From NCBI GenBank assembly GCA_019639195.1, contig JAHBSI010000001.1:806001-870000 (forward strand): DNA of 64,000 bases, written 5' to 3'. Each line of letters starts with the position of its first letter. Position 1 is the first letter of the stretch. The DNA comes from Acidobacteriota bacterium (lineage in GTDB: Bacteria > Acidobacteriota > Blastocatellia > Pyrinomonadales > Pyrinomonadaceae). The position numbers were made by a program, and so were the translations under genes. The notes under the pieces are model-generated. The model was given only the letters and a program-made list of their open reading frames with translations, was not told the DNA's origin and ran no database searches. Shown piece by piece: positions 8,591-17,790 of this stretch.

Positions 8591-9553
8591 ATGAACGCGC
8601 CAAATGACAATGCGGTTTTCGTCGCCGTTCCATCATACAATCACGCGGCGTTCGTCGAACAATGCCTGCACTCGATCTTTCGGCAAACGCTGCCGCCTGC
8701 GAAGCTCCTTGTCATTGATGATGGCTCAAAAGACGATTCGGTCGCTGTAATTGAGAAGACGCTCAAAGACGCGCCATTTGACGCAGAATTCATTGCACGC
8801 GACAATCGCGGGCTTTCCGCCACGCTGAACGAAGCGATTTCTTACGCAGACACAAGCTACTTTGCTTATCTCGGTTCTGACGATCTTTGGCTGCCGAACT
8901 TCCTCGAAACGCAGGCCGCTTTGCTCGGCGAGCGAAAAGATGCGGCACTCGCCTTTTCGCACGTTTACGTGATCGACGAGAACGGCGATATCTTCGACCG
9001 GACGGATAACTGGACGGAGTTCGCCGACGGCGACTTCCTCCCGACGCTTATGACCGGCGGGATCTTTTCGAGCCCGGGCGTTCTTTACCGACGCGAGTTT
9101 CTCGGTGAGCGGCCATGGAATGAGAATTCGAAGCTAGAAGATTACGAACTTTATCTCCGGCTCGCCGCAAAGCATCAGTTTGCGCGAAACACAGATGTTC
9201 TGGCGGCATGGCGGCAGCACGGACGGAACACCAGCGATGATTTCGCGTTGATGGTCGATGAGTGGCTCGCGGCTCAGGAAAAGCTCCGAGGCGAACTGCC
9301 ATATACGGACGAGGAGATCGCCGCGTTTCAGACGAGATTGCGATATGCCGCCGCACGGCACTTTAATCGAACTGGCAGTCGCCGGCGTGCCGCTAAGGCG
9401 ATGTGGGCAAACAGGGAAGGCTCTTCATCGCTTACGGAAAAGGCACTCGATGCCGTGCGGGTTGCGGCACCGCGTCGCCTTTTTGATGCCCAGCGTCGGC
9501 GCCGAAAGGATGCAGCAAAGCGGCGTTACGGCAATATCCGCGAACTCCTGTAA
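8591..9553 (+). CDS. Glycosyltransferase family 2 protein
   Basis: 320 residues from the ATG at 8591; the frame extends to a GTG at 8561, but conserved sequence begins only after 8591. Residues about 8-110 form a GT-A domain: VAVPSYNHAAFVEQCLHSI, then VIDDGSKDDS, and the SDD metal-binding triplet in YLGSDDLWLP. SKLEDYELYLRLA near residue 190 is the usual acidic motif after the nucleotide domain. The Arg-rich C-terminus is probably cytoplasmic and basic. First gene of the plus-strand polysaccharide export run; its stop is 11 bases from the permease gene. Confidence 0.87.
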   Translation: MNAPNDNAVFVAVPSYNHAAFVEQCLHSIFRQTLPPAKLLVIDDGSKDDSVAVIEKTLKDAPFDAEFIARDNRGLSATLNEAISYADTSYFAYLGSDDLWLPNFLETQAALLGERKDAALAFSHVYVIDENGDIFDRTDNWTEFADGDFLPTLMTGGIFSSPGVLYRREFLGERPWNENSKLEDYELYLRLAAKHQFARNTDVLAAWRQHGRNTSDDFALMVDEWLAAQEKLRGELPYTDEEIAAFQTRLRYAAARHFNRTGSRRRAAKAMWANREGSSSLTEKALDAVRVAAPRRLFDAQRRRRKDAAKRRYGNIRELL

Positions 9554-9564
9554 AATCTAGCAGA

Positions 9565-10389
9565 ATGGCAGCGATCGACATCACACAGATAACTCCGGCC
9601 GGTTCGCGTCTGCGGCTCGGTGCGGCGGAGATCTGGCGCCAACGCGAGCTGTTGTATTTCCTCACGCTTCGCGATATCAAGATCCGCTACAAACAGACGC
9701 TGATCGGAATCGCATGGGCGGTTCTGCAGCCGATCTTGACGACCGTGATCTTTACGGCGATCTTTAGCGGTTGGGCGAGATTCGATACGAACGACATTGC
9801 GTATCCGCTCTTTGCGATGACGGGCCTGACGCTCTGGCTCTTTGTTCAGAACGCTGTCTCGATGGCGAGCAACAGCTTTGTCAACAATACGAATCTGGTC
9901 ACAAAGGTCTATTTTCCACGGCTGATCGTGCCGCTTGCCGCAACGCTCGCGGCTCTCTTTGACCTCGTTTTCAGCGTAGTGGTGTTGGCGGCCCTTATGA
10001 TCTTTTATCGAGCCGTTCCAACGGTCGAGGTCCTGCTCGTGCCTGTTTTCTTGGTGCTTGCGGTCGTGCTGGCGGCATCGGTCGGGACGCTGCTCTCGGC
10101 GCTCAACGTGCGTTTTCGTGATGTGAAGTTCGCCGTGCCGTTCTTTCTGCAGGTATGGATGATCGCTTCGCCTGTCTTTTATCCCGCTTCGATGATCTCG
10201 GAAAAATGGCGGCTCGTCTTTGCGATCAACCCGATGACCGGCATCCTTGAAGGCTTTCGTTCGGCGGTGTTCGGAAAGGCATTCGACTGGCCGCTAATAG
10301 GTGTCTCGTGTGCGTCGCTGGTAATTATCGCGGCGGTCTCGCTCGTTGTATTTCGGTCGATGGAGAATGATTTTGCCGACGTGATCTAA
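9565..10389 (+). CDS. Polysaccharide ABC transporter permease (Wzm-like)
   Basis: 274 residues, ABC-2 family, about six transmembrane helices. RELLYFLTLRDIKIRYKQTLIGIAWAVLQP is the usual N-terminal signature of O-antigen and teichoic-type polymer export permeases (shown here only as RDIKIRYKQT), followed by an AINPMTGILEGFR loop near the C-terminus. It forms the membrane channel that moves lipid-linked polysaccharide across the inner membrane, with the ATPase encoded 2 bases downstream. No strong ribosome-binding site is visible before the ATG. Confidence 0.93.
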   Translation: MAAIDITQITPAGSRLRLGAAEIWRQRELLYFLTLRDIKIRYKQTLIGIAWAVLQPILTTVIFTAIFSGWARFDTNDIAYPLFAMTGLTLWLFVQNAVSMASNSFVNNTNLVTKVYFPRLIVPLAATLAALFDLVFSVVVLAALMIFYRAVPTVEVLLVPVFLVLAVVLAASVGTLLSALNVRFRDVKFAVPFFLQVWMIASPVFYPASMISEKWRLVFAINPMTGILEGFRSAVFGKAFDWPLIGVSCASLVIIAAVSLVVFRSMENDFADVI

Positions 10390-10391
10390 AG

Positions 10392-11615
10392 ATGATCGAA
10401 GCCCGCGGACTAACAAAGACCTACAAACTCGGTGCAAGCAGCAGCCGATCGCTTCGTGATGCGCTGACAGGCCTTTTTGCGCGAAAGAATGTCTCCCGCG
10501 AGATCCTGACGGCGCTTGATGACGTCTCTTTTACGATCAGCGAAGGTGAGTCCGTCGGCATCATCGGCCGCAACGGCGCCGGCAAATCGACTCTTCTGAA
10601 GATACTCTCGCGAATAACGCCGCCCACGCGCGGAACGGCGTCGATCGCAGGCCGTGTCGGCTCGCTGCTTGAGGTCGGCACAGGCTTTCACAACGAACTC
10701 ACCGGCCGCGAAAATATCTACCTGAACGGAGCGATCCTCGGGATGCGGCGGTCGGAGATCGACGCGCGTTTTGACGAGATCGTTGCTTTCTCCGAACTCG
10801 AAAAGTTTCTTGACACGCCCGTTAAACATTATTCGAGCGGGATGTATATGCGGCTTGCGTTCTCGGTCGCCGCCCATCTTGAGCCGGAGGTTCTTATCGT
10901 TGACGAAGTTCTTGCGGTCGGCGACCTTGCCTTCCAGAAGAAATCGCTCGGCAAGATGAAGGACTTAGGCGAATCCGGCCGCACAGTGCTTTTTGTCTCG
11001 CACGATATGAACTCGATCTCACGGCTCTGCTCGCGTGCGATCTGGCTGCAGGGCGGAAAGATCGCGGCGGATGGACCTGCGGTCGAGACCGTCGCCGCAT
11101 ACCTTCACGAACAAACGCTCACGGGAGCGGAACGCCGTTGGGATGATGCAGAGACGGCTCCGGGAAATGAGGTCGCTCGTATCGTGAGCCTTCGAGTGGT
11201 GAATAAAGACGGCAAGACGACACCTTCGCCCGACATTCGCGAGAGCATCGGTGTTGAGATGGTTTTTGACGCACTCGCGGGTGACAAGGTGCTCGTCCCG
11301 AACCTGCATTTCTTTGACGAAAGAGGCGCGTGCATCTTTATCTCGCACGATTGGAACAGCGGCTGGCGTGAGAATCCGCGGCCTGCCGGGCGGCATAAAG
11401 CAACAGCGTGGATACCGGGTAATTTTCTCGCCGAAGGCACGATCTCTGTCACTGCGGCGGTCTCGACATACAAGCCGTTGATGGTGCATTTCGTTGTCGC
11501 AGATGCGGTCTCGTTCTCGGTCGTTGACAGCCTCGAAGGTGATTCAGCTCGCGGCGATTATGCTGGCGTTCTGCCGGGGATCGTTCGGCCGATGCTCGAA
11601 TGGACGAACGATTAG
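10392..11615 (+). CDS. Polysaccharide ABC transporter ATP-binding protein with Wzt-type C-terminal domain
   Basis: 407 residues. Residues 1-235 are the ATPase: Walker A GRNGAGKST (59-66), signature YSSGMYMRL near 150, Walker B VLIVDEVLAVGD near 172, and the H-loop SHDM. Residues about 250-400 are a beta-sandwich of the Wzt C-terminal type, which in the O9a system recognises the chain terminus of the polymer before export. The presence of this domain suggests that chain length is fixed by a terminal modification; the neighbouring methyltransferase (11616-12587) is a candidate for making one, although that is inference. The stop codon abuts the convergent methyltransferase stop with no gap. Confidence 0.92.
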   Translation: MIEARGLTKTYKLGASSSRSLRDALTGLFARKNVSREILTALDDVSFTISEGESVGIIGRNGAGKSTLLKILSRITPPTRGTASIAGRVGSLLEVGTGFHNELTGRENIYLNGAILGMRRSEIDARFDEIVAFSELEKFLDTPVKHYSSGMYMRLAFSVAAHLEPEVLIVDEVLAVGDLAFQKKSLGKMKDLGESGRTVLFVSHDMNSISRLCSRAIWLQGGKIAADGPAVETVAAYLHEQTLTGAERRWDDAETAPGNEVARIVSLRVVNKDGKTTPSPDIRESIGVEMVFDALAGDKVLVPNLHFFDERGACIFISHDWNSGWRENPRPAGRHKATAWIPGNFLAEGTISVTAAVSTYKPLMVHFVVADAVSFSVVDSLEGDSARGDYAGVLPGIVRPMLEWTND

Positions 11616-12587
11616 CTAAGCTTTTTGCAGATAGAAACAGGCCTGGTCGCCGCGTTTCTCTTCGTTGAGTTTCTTGGCGGCGGCTTCCCATTCACGGATC
11701 TGTTCAGGCGAAAATACCGTGCCTTCGCGGCCATAGTCATGCGAGCGCGGATCATTTAGCGGAATATCGCGGCGATATTGCTCGCTTCCCCAGAACTGCA
11801 TAGCCGTGGAATCGTATTCAACTGCCGATACCGTGAAGCCGAGGGATTTGGCGAATTCGACGAACGTCTTTTCCCTAAAGATGAAGAGATGTCGCGGCGG
11901 GTCGAGCTGCACCCAATGCGTGCCGTATTCTTCCCATGCGAACGCGGCAACGGGCATACGGATCAAGGCAGTTCCGCCCGGAGCCAGAAGGCGTTTTATA
12001 TCTGAAAGTGCGGCTTTCGGGTCTGGTAGATGTTCGAAAACGTGGTGGAGCATCACGATGTCGTATTCGCCTTCGATCTCGGCCACGGTTTGAGGTTTGA
12101 TCTTGATCCCGGACGGGGTCGAGATCTCATGACATACGAACGCGTCTGCTCCCGACAGGTTTTTGAAACCGAAATAGTGCAGCGTCTCGAGCAGGCGGCC
12201 CGTGCCGCAGCCGACGTCGAGAATTCGCGAATTCGCCTTGAGGTCCAACCGTCGTAAAGACGGAGGATAGTGATCCGCGACCCAGGGCTTGAGAGCAAGC
12301 ACGCTCTTTCCGATCAGGCTGTGTTCGCCGCGTAGGCGGCGTCCGGCGAATCTCGCAGCAAGCCGGCGTGACGCCGTTACTGCAATATCAATATCGTCGA
12401 TGCTGCCCATCGATAGATATTCGGGCGGATAATATGCGTCGAGCTTTGGCACCTCGAGAAGCTGGATCGTACCGCAATTTCCGCATTCGAGATAGGCGAA
12501 TTCTTCCCTTTGCCCGAACATCATTTCGCGGGTCTTGATGATACGATTATGCTCTGTGTTCCGGCAGATCCGGCAGGGTTCGGTCAT
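11616..12587 (-). CDS. Class I SAM-dependent methyltransferase with N-terminal zinc ribbon
   Basis: 323 residues. The N-terminus has two CxxC pairs (CRIC near residue 5 and CGNCG near 36), a small zinc ribbon. The SAM-binding domain shows motif I ILDVGCGTGRLLE (about 125-137), YDIVMLHHVFEHLPDP (post-I/motif II region) and LLAPGGTALIRMP. This architecture is common in sugar-modifying methyltransferases of O-antigen and capsule loci. Encoded opposite to the Wzm/Wzt pair, and it could methylate the polymer they export, possibly as chain terminator. Substrate not determinable. Confidence 0.85.
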   Translation of the reverse strand: MTEPCRICRNTEHNRIIKTREMMFGQREEFAYLECGNCGTIQLLEVPKLDAYYPPEYLSMGSIDDIDIAVTASRRLAARFAGRRLRGEHSLIGKSVLALKPWVADHYPPSLRRLDLKANSRILDVGCGTGRLLETLHYFGFKNLSGADAFVCHEISTPSGIKIKPQTVAEIEGEYDIVMLHHVFEHLPDPKAALSDIKRLLAPGGTALIRMPVAAFAWEEYGTHWVQLDPPRHLFIFREKTFVEFAKSLGFTVSAVEYDSTAMQFWGSEQYRRDIPLNDPRSHDYGREGTVFSPEQIREWEAAAKKLNEEKRGDQACFYLQKA

Positions 12588-12630
12588 CGGGTCTCTCTCT
12601 GGAGAAGATTAAGCGAACCGCTCGCAAAAA

Positions 12631-13926
12631 GTGAAACGACAAATATCAACATTCTTCTCCGACCGCGGCGGACCGGTTCGTGTAATTCGGAGCGTGCCTT
12701 GGAGCGTCTGGTACGTGCTCTTGCTGCTGGCTGCCGCATTGATCGTGATCAGCCACAGGCCGGATGCCGTAACGAATCCTCAATTCTGGGCGGAGGACGG
12801 CCGTGTTTGGTATGCACAGGCATACAATCTCGATCCGCTCGGCGCGTTCCTGCTGCCGGAGGCCGGCTATTATCAGACCATTTCCCGGGCCATAGCGGCC
12901 CTCTCGCTGCTTTTTCCGCTCAAGTGGGCACCAATGGTCTTAAATCTGTTTGCGATCGCTGTACAGGCCTTTAATGCGTTTTTTATCGCCTCTGAGAGGA
13001 TGTCGCAGGCCGTGCCGAGCCGTTTGTTTCGTTTCGCGGCGGCCTTTATCTACCTTGCCCTGCCGAATTCCTACGAAACGACCGCGAATCTGACGAATGC
13101 GCAATGGCATCTCGGGCTGACGGTCCTATTGATAATCCTGGCAAAGCCTGCCGAAGAGGTCGCCTGGAAGATATTCGACTATGCAGCGACGGCCTTGTCG
13201 GCACTCAGCGGCCCGCTTTGCCTTCTATTGGTACCGATAGCAGCGATAAAATATTTCTATCGCCGAAAGAAGCGCGTGCTCATACTCGCAGCAATTTTGT
13301 TTATTGGTTCGGCAATACAGCTTTCTGCCCTCTTTGTTTTCGAAAGGCCTTCAAGCCAACCGCTCGGGGCGAGCTTTTTTGGTGCGGTTCATATCATTGC
13401 GGGGCAGTGCGTCATCAGTCCGCTTGTCGGAGCAAAAAATTACGGCCTCCTTATTCGCACGCATTGGTGGACAGACGTTTTCACATCGATCACTGCGGCA
13501 GGCGGACTGGCTGTCTTTGTGCTGGCATTTATCTTGGGCAAACAGGAGGTGCGGCTATTGATAATCTTCGCGGTGCTCGTCTGTGCAACTGCTCTTATCA
13601 ATCCTGCGGTCACAAAGCTCGAGCCGCAATGGATCGCGATGCAGACGCCTTTGACCGCTTCGCGCTATTGGCTTTTCCCGGGCATCACACTCCTTGTGTG
13701 TCTCGCTTTTCTTGCGACGAATCGACGTGTCGGACGGCTTCGGTATGCATTTATCTTGCCCGCACTTCTGATGATCTGGGGTTTTGTTGCGGATTGGAAA
13801 CAGCCTAGATTCAAGGATCTGAATTTCCCCGAGTACGCCCGCGAATTTGATGCAGCTAAGCCCGGCGACATCGTTACGATACCAATAAATCCGGACGGTT
13901 GGGATATGAGCCTTAAGAAACGATGA
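12631..13926 (+). CDS. Polytopic membrane protein of a polysaccharide locus
   Basis: 431 residues from a GTG. About ten hydrophobic helices alternate with short loops; loop 1 has FWAEDGRVWYAQAYN and a later loop NAQWHLG. An acidic residue in the first periplasmic loop plus many helices recalls GT-C glycosyltransferases that use lipid-linked sugars, but the family cannot be assigned with certainty. No signal peptide beyond the first helix. The last four bases overlap the start of the following GT2 gene (ATGA), so the two are translated together and probably work on the same polymer. Confidence 0.65.
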   Translation: MKRQISTFFSDRGGPVRVIRSVPWSVWYVLLLLAAALIVISHRPDAVTNPQFWAEDGRVWYAQAYNLDPLGAFLLPEAGYYQTISRAIAALSLLFPLKWAPMVLNLFAIAVQAFNAFFIASERMSQAVPSRLFRFAAAFIYLALPNSYETTANLTNAQWHLGLTVLLIILAKPAEEVAWKIFDYAATALSALSGPLCLLLVPIAAIKYFYRRKKRVLILAAILFIGSAIQLSALFVFERPSSQPLGASFFGAVHIIAGQCVISPLVGAKNYGLLIRTHWWTDVFTSITAAGGLAVFVLAFILGKQEVRLLIIFAVLVCATALINPAVTKLEPQWIAMQTPLTASRYWLFPGITLLVCLAFLATNRRVGRLRYAFILPALLMIWGFVADWKQPRFKDLNFPEYAREFDAAKPGDIVTIPINPDGWDMSLKKR

Positions 13927-15569
13927 GCGAGATCACGGGGAAGTTCGGTCGATCGGTCGATGCCTTTCGCGAGAGCGGCGTCGCGGGTTTTGCCGCCCTT
14001 TTTCGTGCGTTCAGCCGTAAGCGTCGGAATGTTGCCGCTTATGCTCGATTCATCGCCCGCGAGGCCATTGACGACGCAAAACGCACCAAGATGCGCTCCG
14101 TGATCGATGCATTCGCAAACAGGCCTACCATCTCGGTCATTCTGCCTGTTTACAATATCGACGAAATTTGGCTCGCAAAGTGCATCGATTCGGTACGGAG
14201 GCAGATCTATCCGAACTGGGAACTTTGTATCTCCGACGACGCTTCGACAAAGCCGCACATTCGTCCGTTTCTTGAAAAGGCCGCAATGGAAGACGCTCGG
14301 ATAAAGATCATCTTTCGCGAGAAGAACGGCCATATCTCCGCGGCCTCGAACTCCGCACTCGATATCGCTACGGGCGAATTCTGCGTCCTTCTCGACCACG
14401 ATGATGAACTTGCGGAAGACGCTCTTTTTCACGTTGCCGCCGAACTGAACAGCTTCCCCGAGGCAAAGATGATCTTTAGCGACGAGGATGTGATCGGCAC
14501 CGATGGCGAACGGTCCGATCCCAAGTTCAAACCCGAATTCTCGCCCGATCTGATGCTGTCGCTCAATATGGTCACACATCTTTCGGCCTATCAAACGGAG
14601 CTTTTGCGTGCGCTCGGCGGCTTTCGTCTGGGTATTGAGGGAAGCCAGGACTATGATCTTGCGTTGCGTGTGATCGAGCGAATCTCACCGAACGAGATAC
14701 GGCACATTCCGCGTGTTCTCTACCATTGGCGTTCGGTCGAGTCGAGTGTTGCGGCGAGCCGCGGAGCAAAGCCTTATGCGTTTGAGAAGGCACGCGTTGC
14801 GATCGCAGATCATTTCGAACGCACGGGCATTGATGCCGAGGTCGTAGAGGCGGCCGATGGATTGAACCGCGTTCGTTATCCGCATCGAACGAAGACCGTT
14901 TCGCTAATTGCCGTCGGCGATGAACGGCATTTTGATATCGAAAGCTGCGAAACGATCTACGTCGGCGAATCGGACGATCTTGCTCGCGACCTGAACGCCG
15001 CCGCACGGAACGCTACTGGCGAAGTCATCGTCTTTATCGACCGGCATCTGACACCGCACACGAACGACTGGCTTGCAGAATTAGCGTCGTTTGCGTTGCA
15101 TGACGGTATCGGTGGCGTCGGCTGCAAGATCCTGCGCAAAGACGGTTCGATCGATCAAACGGGACTGATACTTGGGGGCAAAAGCGTTGTCCGGAAGGCA
15201 CATCACGGCTTTCCGCAGAACTCGAATGGATACTTTTTCCGCGCCGGCTTGATCGGTAATTATTCAGCCGTCTCGTGGCAGACATTTGCGATCAAGAGGT
15301 CGGTATTTGAAAGCGTCGGCGGTTTTCGAGCGGATGACCTTCCGGGTGCATTGTTTGACGTGGATCTTTGTTTGCGGCTCTGGCAGAAAGGCTTGCGTGT
15401 TGTTTATACACCGTATGTTGTGATGCAGAATATGCATGATCCAGTAGGCAAACCTTCAACGGCAGCTCTCGGACGCCTGAGGGAATTGTGGCCTGCAGAA
15501 ACGACGCTCGATCCGTTCTATAATCCCAACCTTTCTCCGGATGACGAGCCTTTCGATATAAATGCCTAA
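13923..15569 (+). CDS. Long family 2 glycosyltransferase with a second GT-A-like half
   Basis: 548 residues. The first domain (about 72-240) has ISVILPVYNIDE, CISDDAS and LDHDDELAEDAL, then a GSQDYDLALRV acidic motif. The second half (about 330-530) repeats the later part of the fold: GEVIVFIDRHLTP, GGVGCKILRKDGSIDQTG and GALFDVDLCLRLWQKG. This tandem form is typical of GTs that build O-antigen, rhamnan or S-layer glycans. It overlaps the upstream membrane-protein gene by 4 bases and its stop overlaps the convergent rhomboid gene by 4 bases. Confidence 0.88.
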   Translation: MSEITGKFGRSVDAFRESGVAGFAALFRAFSRKRRNVAAYARFIAREAIDDAKRTKMRSVIDAFANRPTISVILPVYNIDEIWLAKCIDSVRRQIYPNWELCISDDASTKPHIRPFLEKAAMEDARIKIIFREKNGHISAASNSALDIATGEFCVLLDHDDELAEDALFHVAAELNSFPEAKMIFSDEDVIGTDGERSDPKFKPEFSPDLMLSLNMVTHLSAYQTELLRALGGFRLGIEGSQDYDLALRVIERISPNEIRHIPRVLYHWRSVESSVAASRGAKPYAFEKARVAIADHFERTGIDAEVVEAADGLNRVRYPHRTKTVSLIAVGDERHFDIESCETIYVGESDDLARDLNAAARNATGEVIVFIDRHLTPHTNDWLAELASFALHDGIGGVGCKILRKDGSIDQTGLILGGKSVVRKAHHGFPQNSNGYFFRAGLIGNYSAVSWQTFAIKRSVFESVGGFRADDLPGALFDVDLCLRLWQKGLRVVYTPYVVMQNMHDPVGKPSTAALGRLRELWPAETTLDPFYNPNLSPDDEPFDINA

Positions 15570-16276
15570 CGGCTTCGGCCAATTGCAAAAAGATGGACGG
15601 TCGCCGCTCCCGCGATAAAGCCGCCGATGTGCGCGGCGTACGCAACGCCGCCCGTTCCGGGGTCAGTGAAATATCCTGAAACTAACTGATAGACGATCCA
15701 GATACCGATGGCAACGAACGCGGGTACGGTCGTCAGAAAGTTGAAGATGATCGCACGCACTTGTCGTCTTGGGAAAAGAAGAACGTAGCCACCGAGAACG
15801 CCCGAGATCGCCCCCGAAGCACCAAGCATCGGAATGAGCGAATCCGGGCCCATGATGATCTGTCCAAAGGCTGCCGCGACCCCGCAAACCAAGTAAAACA
15901 CGGCGTATCGAATGTGTCCGAGCAAATTTTCGAGGTTGTCGCCAAAGATCCATAGGAACAGCATATTTCCTGCGATGTGCATTATGCTGCCGTGCATAAA
16001 CATCGAAGAGATGATGTTGAAATAGATACCGAACGGTGCCGGATAATTCTGTATCTCGCCGACGGTGCGTCCCGCCTGGTTAAGAATAGGGATGCTGGCG
16101 ACAATGTCCTGGCCGGTGGTTATCTCACGCGGGACGAGCGTAAACGCATAGGTAAAATGCTCGTTCGAGCCAAGCTGTTGCAAGGCAAGAAAGACCAGAA
16201 TGTTCAGCCCGATGAACGTGTAGTTAACAAAGGGCGTGATCGTGCGGTCAGAATTGTCGTCACCAATGGGGAACAT
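15566..16276 (-). CDS. Rhomboid family intramembrane serine protease
   Basis: 236 residues, six or seven membrane helices. The GASGAISG motif (nucleophile Ser in GxSG, near residue 145) and the later HIGGFIAG helix (catalytic His near residue 220) form the Ser-His dyad of rhomboid proteases, which cut transmembrane substrates inside the bilayer. The HGSIMHIAGNMLFLWIFGDN stretch, with its HxxxN, is also conserved (shown in part). It follows the dicarboxylate symporter gene by 9 bases, so they are probably co-transcribed. The substrate is unknown. Confidence 0.92.
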   Translation of the reverse strand: MFPIGDDNSDRTITPFVNYTFIGLNILVFLALQQLGSNEHFTYAFTLVPREITTGQDIVASIPILNQAGRTVGEIQNYPAPFGIYFNIISSMFMHGSIMHIAGNMLFLWIFGDNLENLLGHIRYAVFYLVCGVAAAFGQIIMGPDSLIPMLGASGAISGVLGGYVLLFPRRQVRAIIFNFLTTVPAFVAIGIWIVYQLVSGYFTDPGTGGVAYAAHIGGFIAGAATVHLFAIGRSR

Positions 16277-16285
16277 AATTCTCGT

Positions 16286-17692
16286 TTAGCCGATGCCCGC
16301 TGATTCGCTCGTCTGCAAAAGCTCATAACCCTCGCTGCGTGCGACATAGGTCGCTGCTGTAAGATCGCCGACAACGTTCAGCGTCGTGCGGCACATATCG
16401 AGGATGCGGTCCACGCCGATGATGATCGCGATCAATGCCGGATCGATGCCGATCATAAAGAGAATTCCAATGATGAACGGGATCGAACCCGAAGGCACGC
16501 CCGCCGTTCCGATACCACCAAGGATCGCGAGATAGACGACCGAGAGCTGCAGTCCGAGCGTAAGATCGACGCCGGCAAGCTGCGCGAGGAAAAGGACCGT
16601 CACGCCCTCGTAAAGCGCTGTGCCGTTTTGGTTTGCGGTCGCACCGACGGTGAGGACAAAGTTATTGATCTCCTTCGGCACACCGAGATTCTCGTTTGAC
16701 ACGCGTAAGGCCGTCGGCAGTGTTGCATTCGAGGATGAAGTTGAGAATGCCGTCAGGATTACGGTCTGTACGCGGCGGAAGAATTCGATCGGATTGATCT
16801 TCGAAAGGAAATAGACCGCCGCTGAGTACACGCCAAAGAAATGTATCGCCAAGCCCAAAAGCACTGTCGCAACAAACCATCCGAGCGACGCGAGCAGCTC
16901 GAGCCCGAACTGTGCGATGTTATTGAACAAAAGACACGCGACCGCATACGGTGCGAGTTTCATCACGATGTCGATGATCTTCGCCGTTATCGCAAACAGA
17001 GCTTCGTTGAACTTTACGAATGGTTCCGAAACAGGGGCCGGCAATAGCGTGATCGCGATGCCGCATATTAACGCAAAGAACATTATGTGCAGCATATTGG
17101 GGCTCGCTCCCGAGAGCGAGTTGAATATGTTGCTGGGGACGACGGTCTTGACGGCCTGCATCATCGCCGAATCAGCTTTCGCCGTATCGGCGGCCTTTTT
17201 TTGGGCTTCCGCAGCGGCAGAGGCCCCGCTCGAAAATTCAGCTTTTAGGACCGCTTGTGTTTCCGGGCTGATCCGTTTGCCCGGCTGGATCGTGTTCGCG
17301 AGCGTAAGCCCGATCACGACCGAGATCGCCGAGATCACAAGCGTATAAGCGAAGGATTTTGCACCGATGCGGCCCAGTTTTCGAATATCGCCAATGCCGG
17401 CGACGCCCACAACGAGTGATGAAAAGACCAGCGGCACGACGATCATCAAAAGAAGATTCAGGAATAGAGTGCCGATCGGTTTCGTAAAATTCTCGACCGT
17501 CCAGACGAGCCACGGATCCTTGCCGCCGACCGCATAATTTGCGATCAGGCCGCCAAAAACACCGACGCCGAGCCCGATGAAGATCTTTGTGTGAAGCGGG
17601 ATGCCCTTCGGCTTATCCGGGGTCTCATCGTCGAGATCGGTCGTCAATTCACGTTCGTAGTTGTCGGGCGGAAGTTTCTCGTTTTCGGCCAT
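16286..17692 (-). CDS. Dicarboxylate/amino acid:cation symporter (DAACS family)
   Basis: 468 residues with eight transmembrane helices and two re-entrant loops, typical of GltP/DctA/GltPh. The serine-rich HP1 loop (AFSTSSSNATLPT), the TM7 motif NQNGTALYEG (NMDGT in homologues) and GVPSGSIPFI in HP2 are all present; DRILDMCRTTLNVVGD is the usual TM8 signature. It moves glutamate, aspartate or C4-dicarboxylates with Na+ or H+ into the cell. An extended, Ala/Lys-rich loop after TM3 (about residues 150-185) is longer than usual. Confidence 0.94.
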   Translation of the reverse strand: MAENEKLPPDNYERELTTDLDDETPDKPKGIPLHTKIFIGLGVGVFGGLIANYAVGGKDPWLVWTVENFTKPIGTLFLNLLLMIVVPLVFSSLVVGVAGIGDIRKLGRIGAKSFAYTLVISAISVVIGLTLANTIQPGKRISPETQAVLKAEFSSGASAAAEAQKKAADTAKADSAMMQAVKTVVPSNIFNSLSGASPNMLHIMFFALICGIAITLLPAPVSEPFVKFNEALFAITAKIIDIVMKLAPYAVACLLFNNIAQFGLELLASLGWFVATVLLGLAIHFFGVYSAAVYFLSKINPIEFFRRVQTVILTAFSTSSSNATLPTALRVSNENLGVPKEINNFVLTVGATANQNGTALYEGVTVLFLAQLAGVDLTLGLQLSVVYLAILGGIGTAGVPSGSIPFIIGILFMIGIDPALIAIIIGVDRILDMCRTTLNVVGDLTAATYVARSEGYELLQTSESAGIG

Positions 17693-17790
17693 CGCTTACG
17701 TTTACCTTTTTTGCCTGGATTGAATTTAGAATTCGGTTCGAAGAAGTTTAGCAGAAATGCACGGGGTTTGATAGATTTGTCGGTAAAGGT

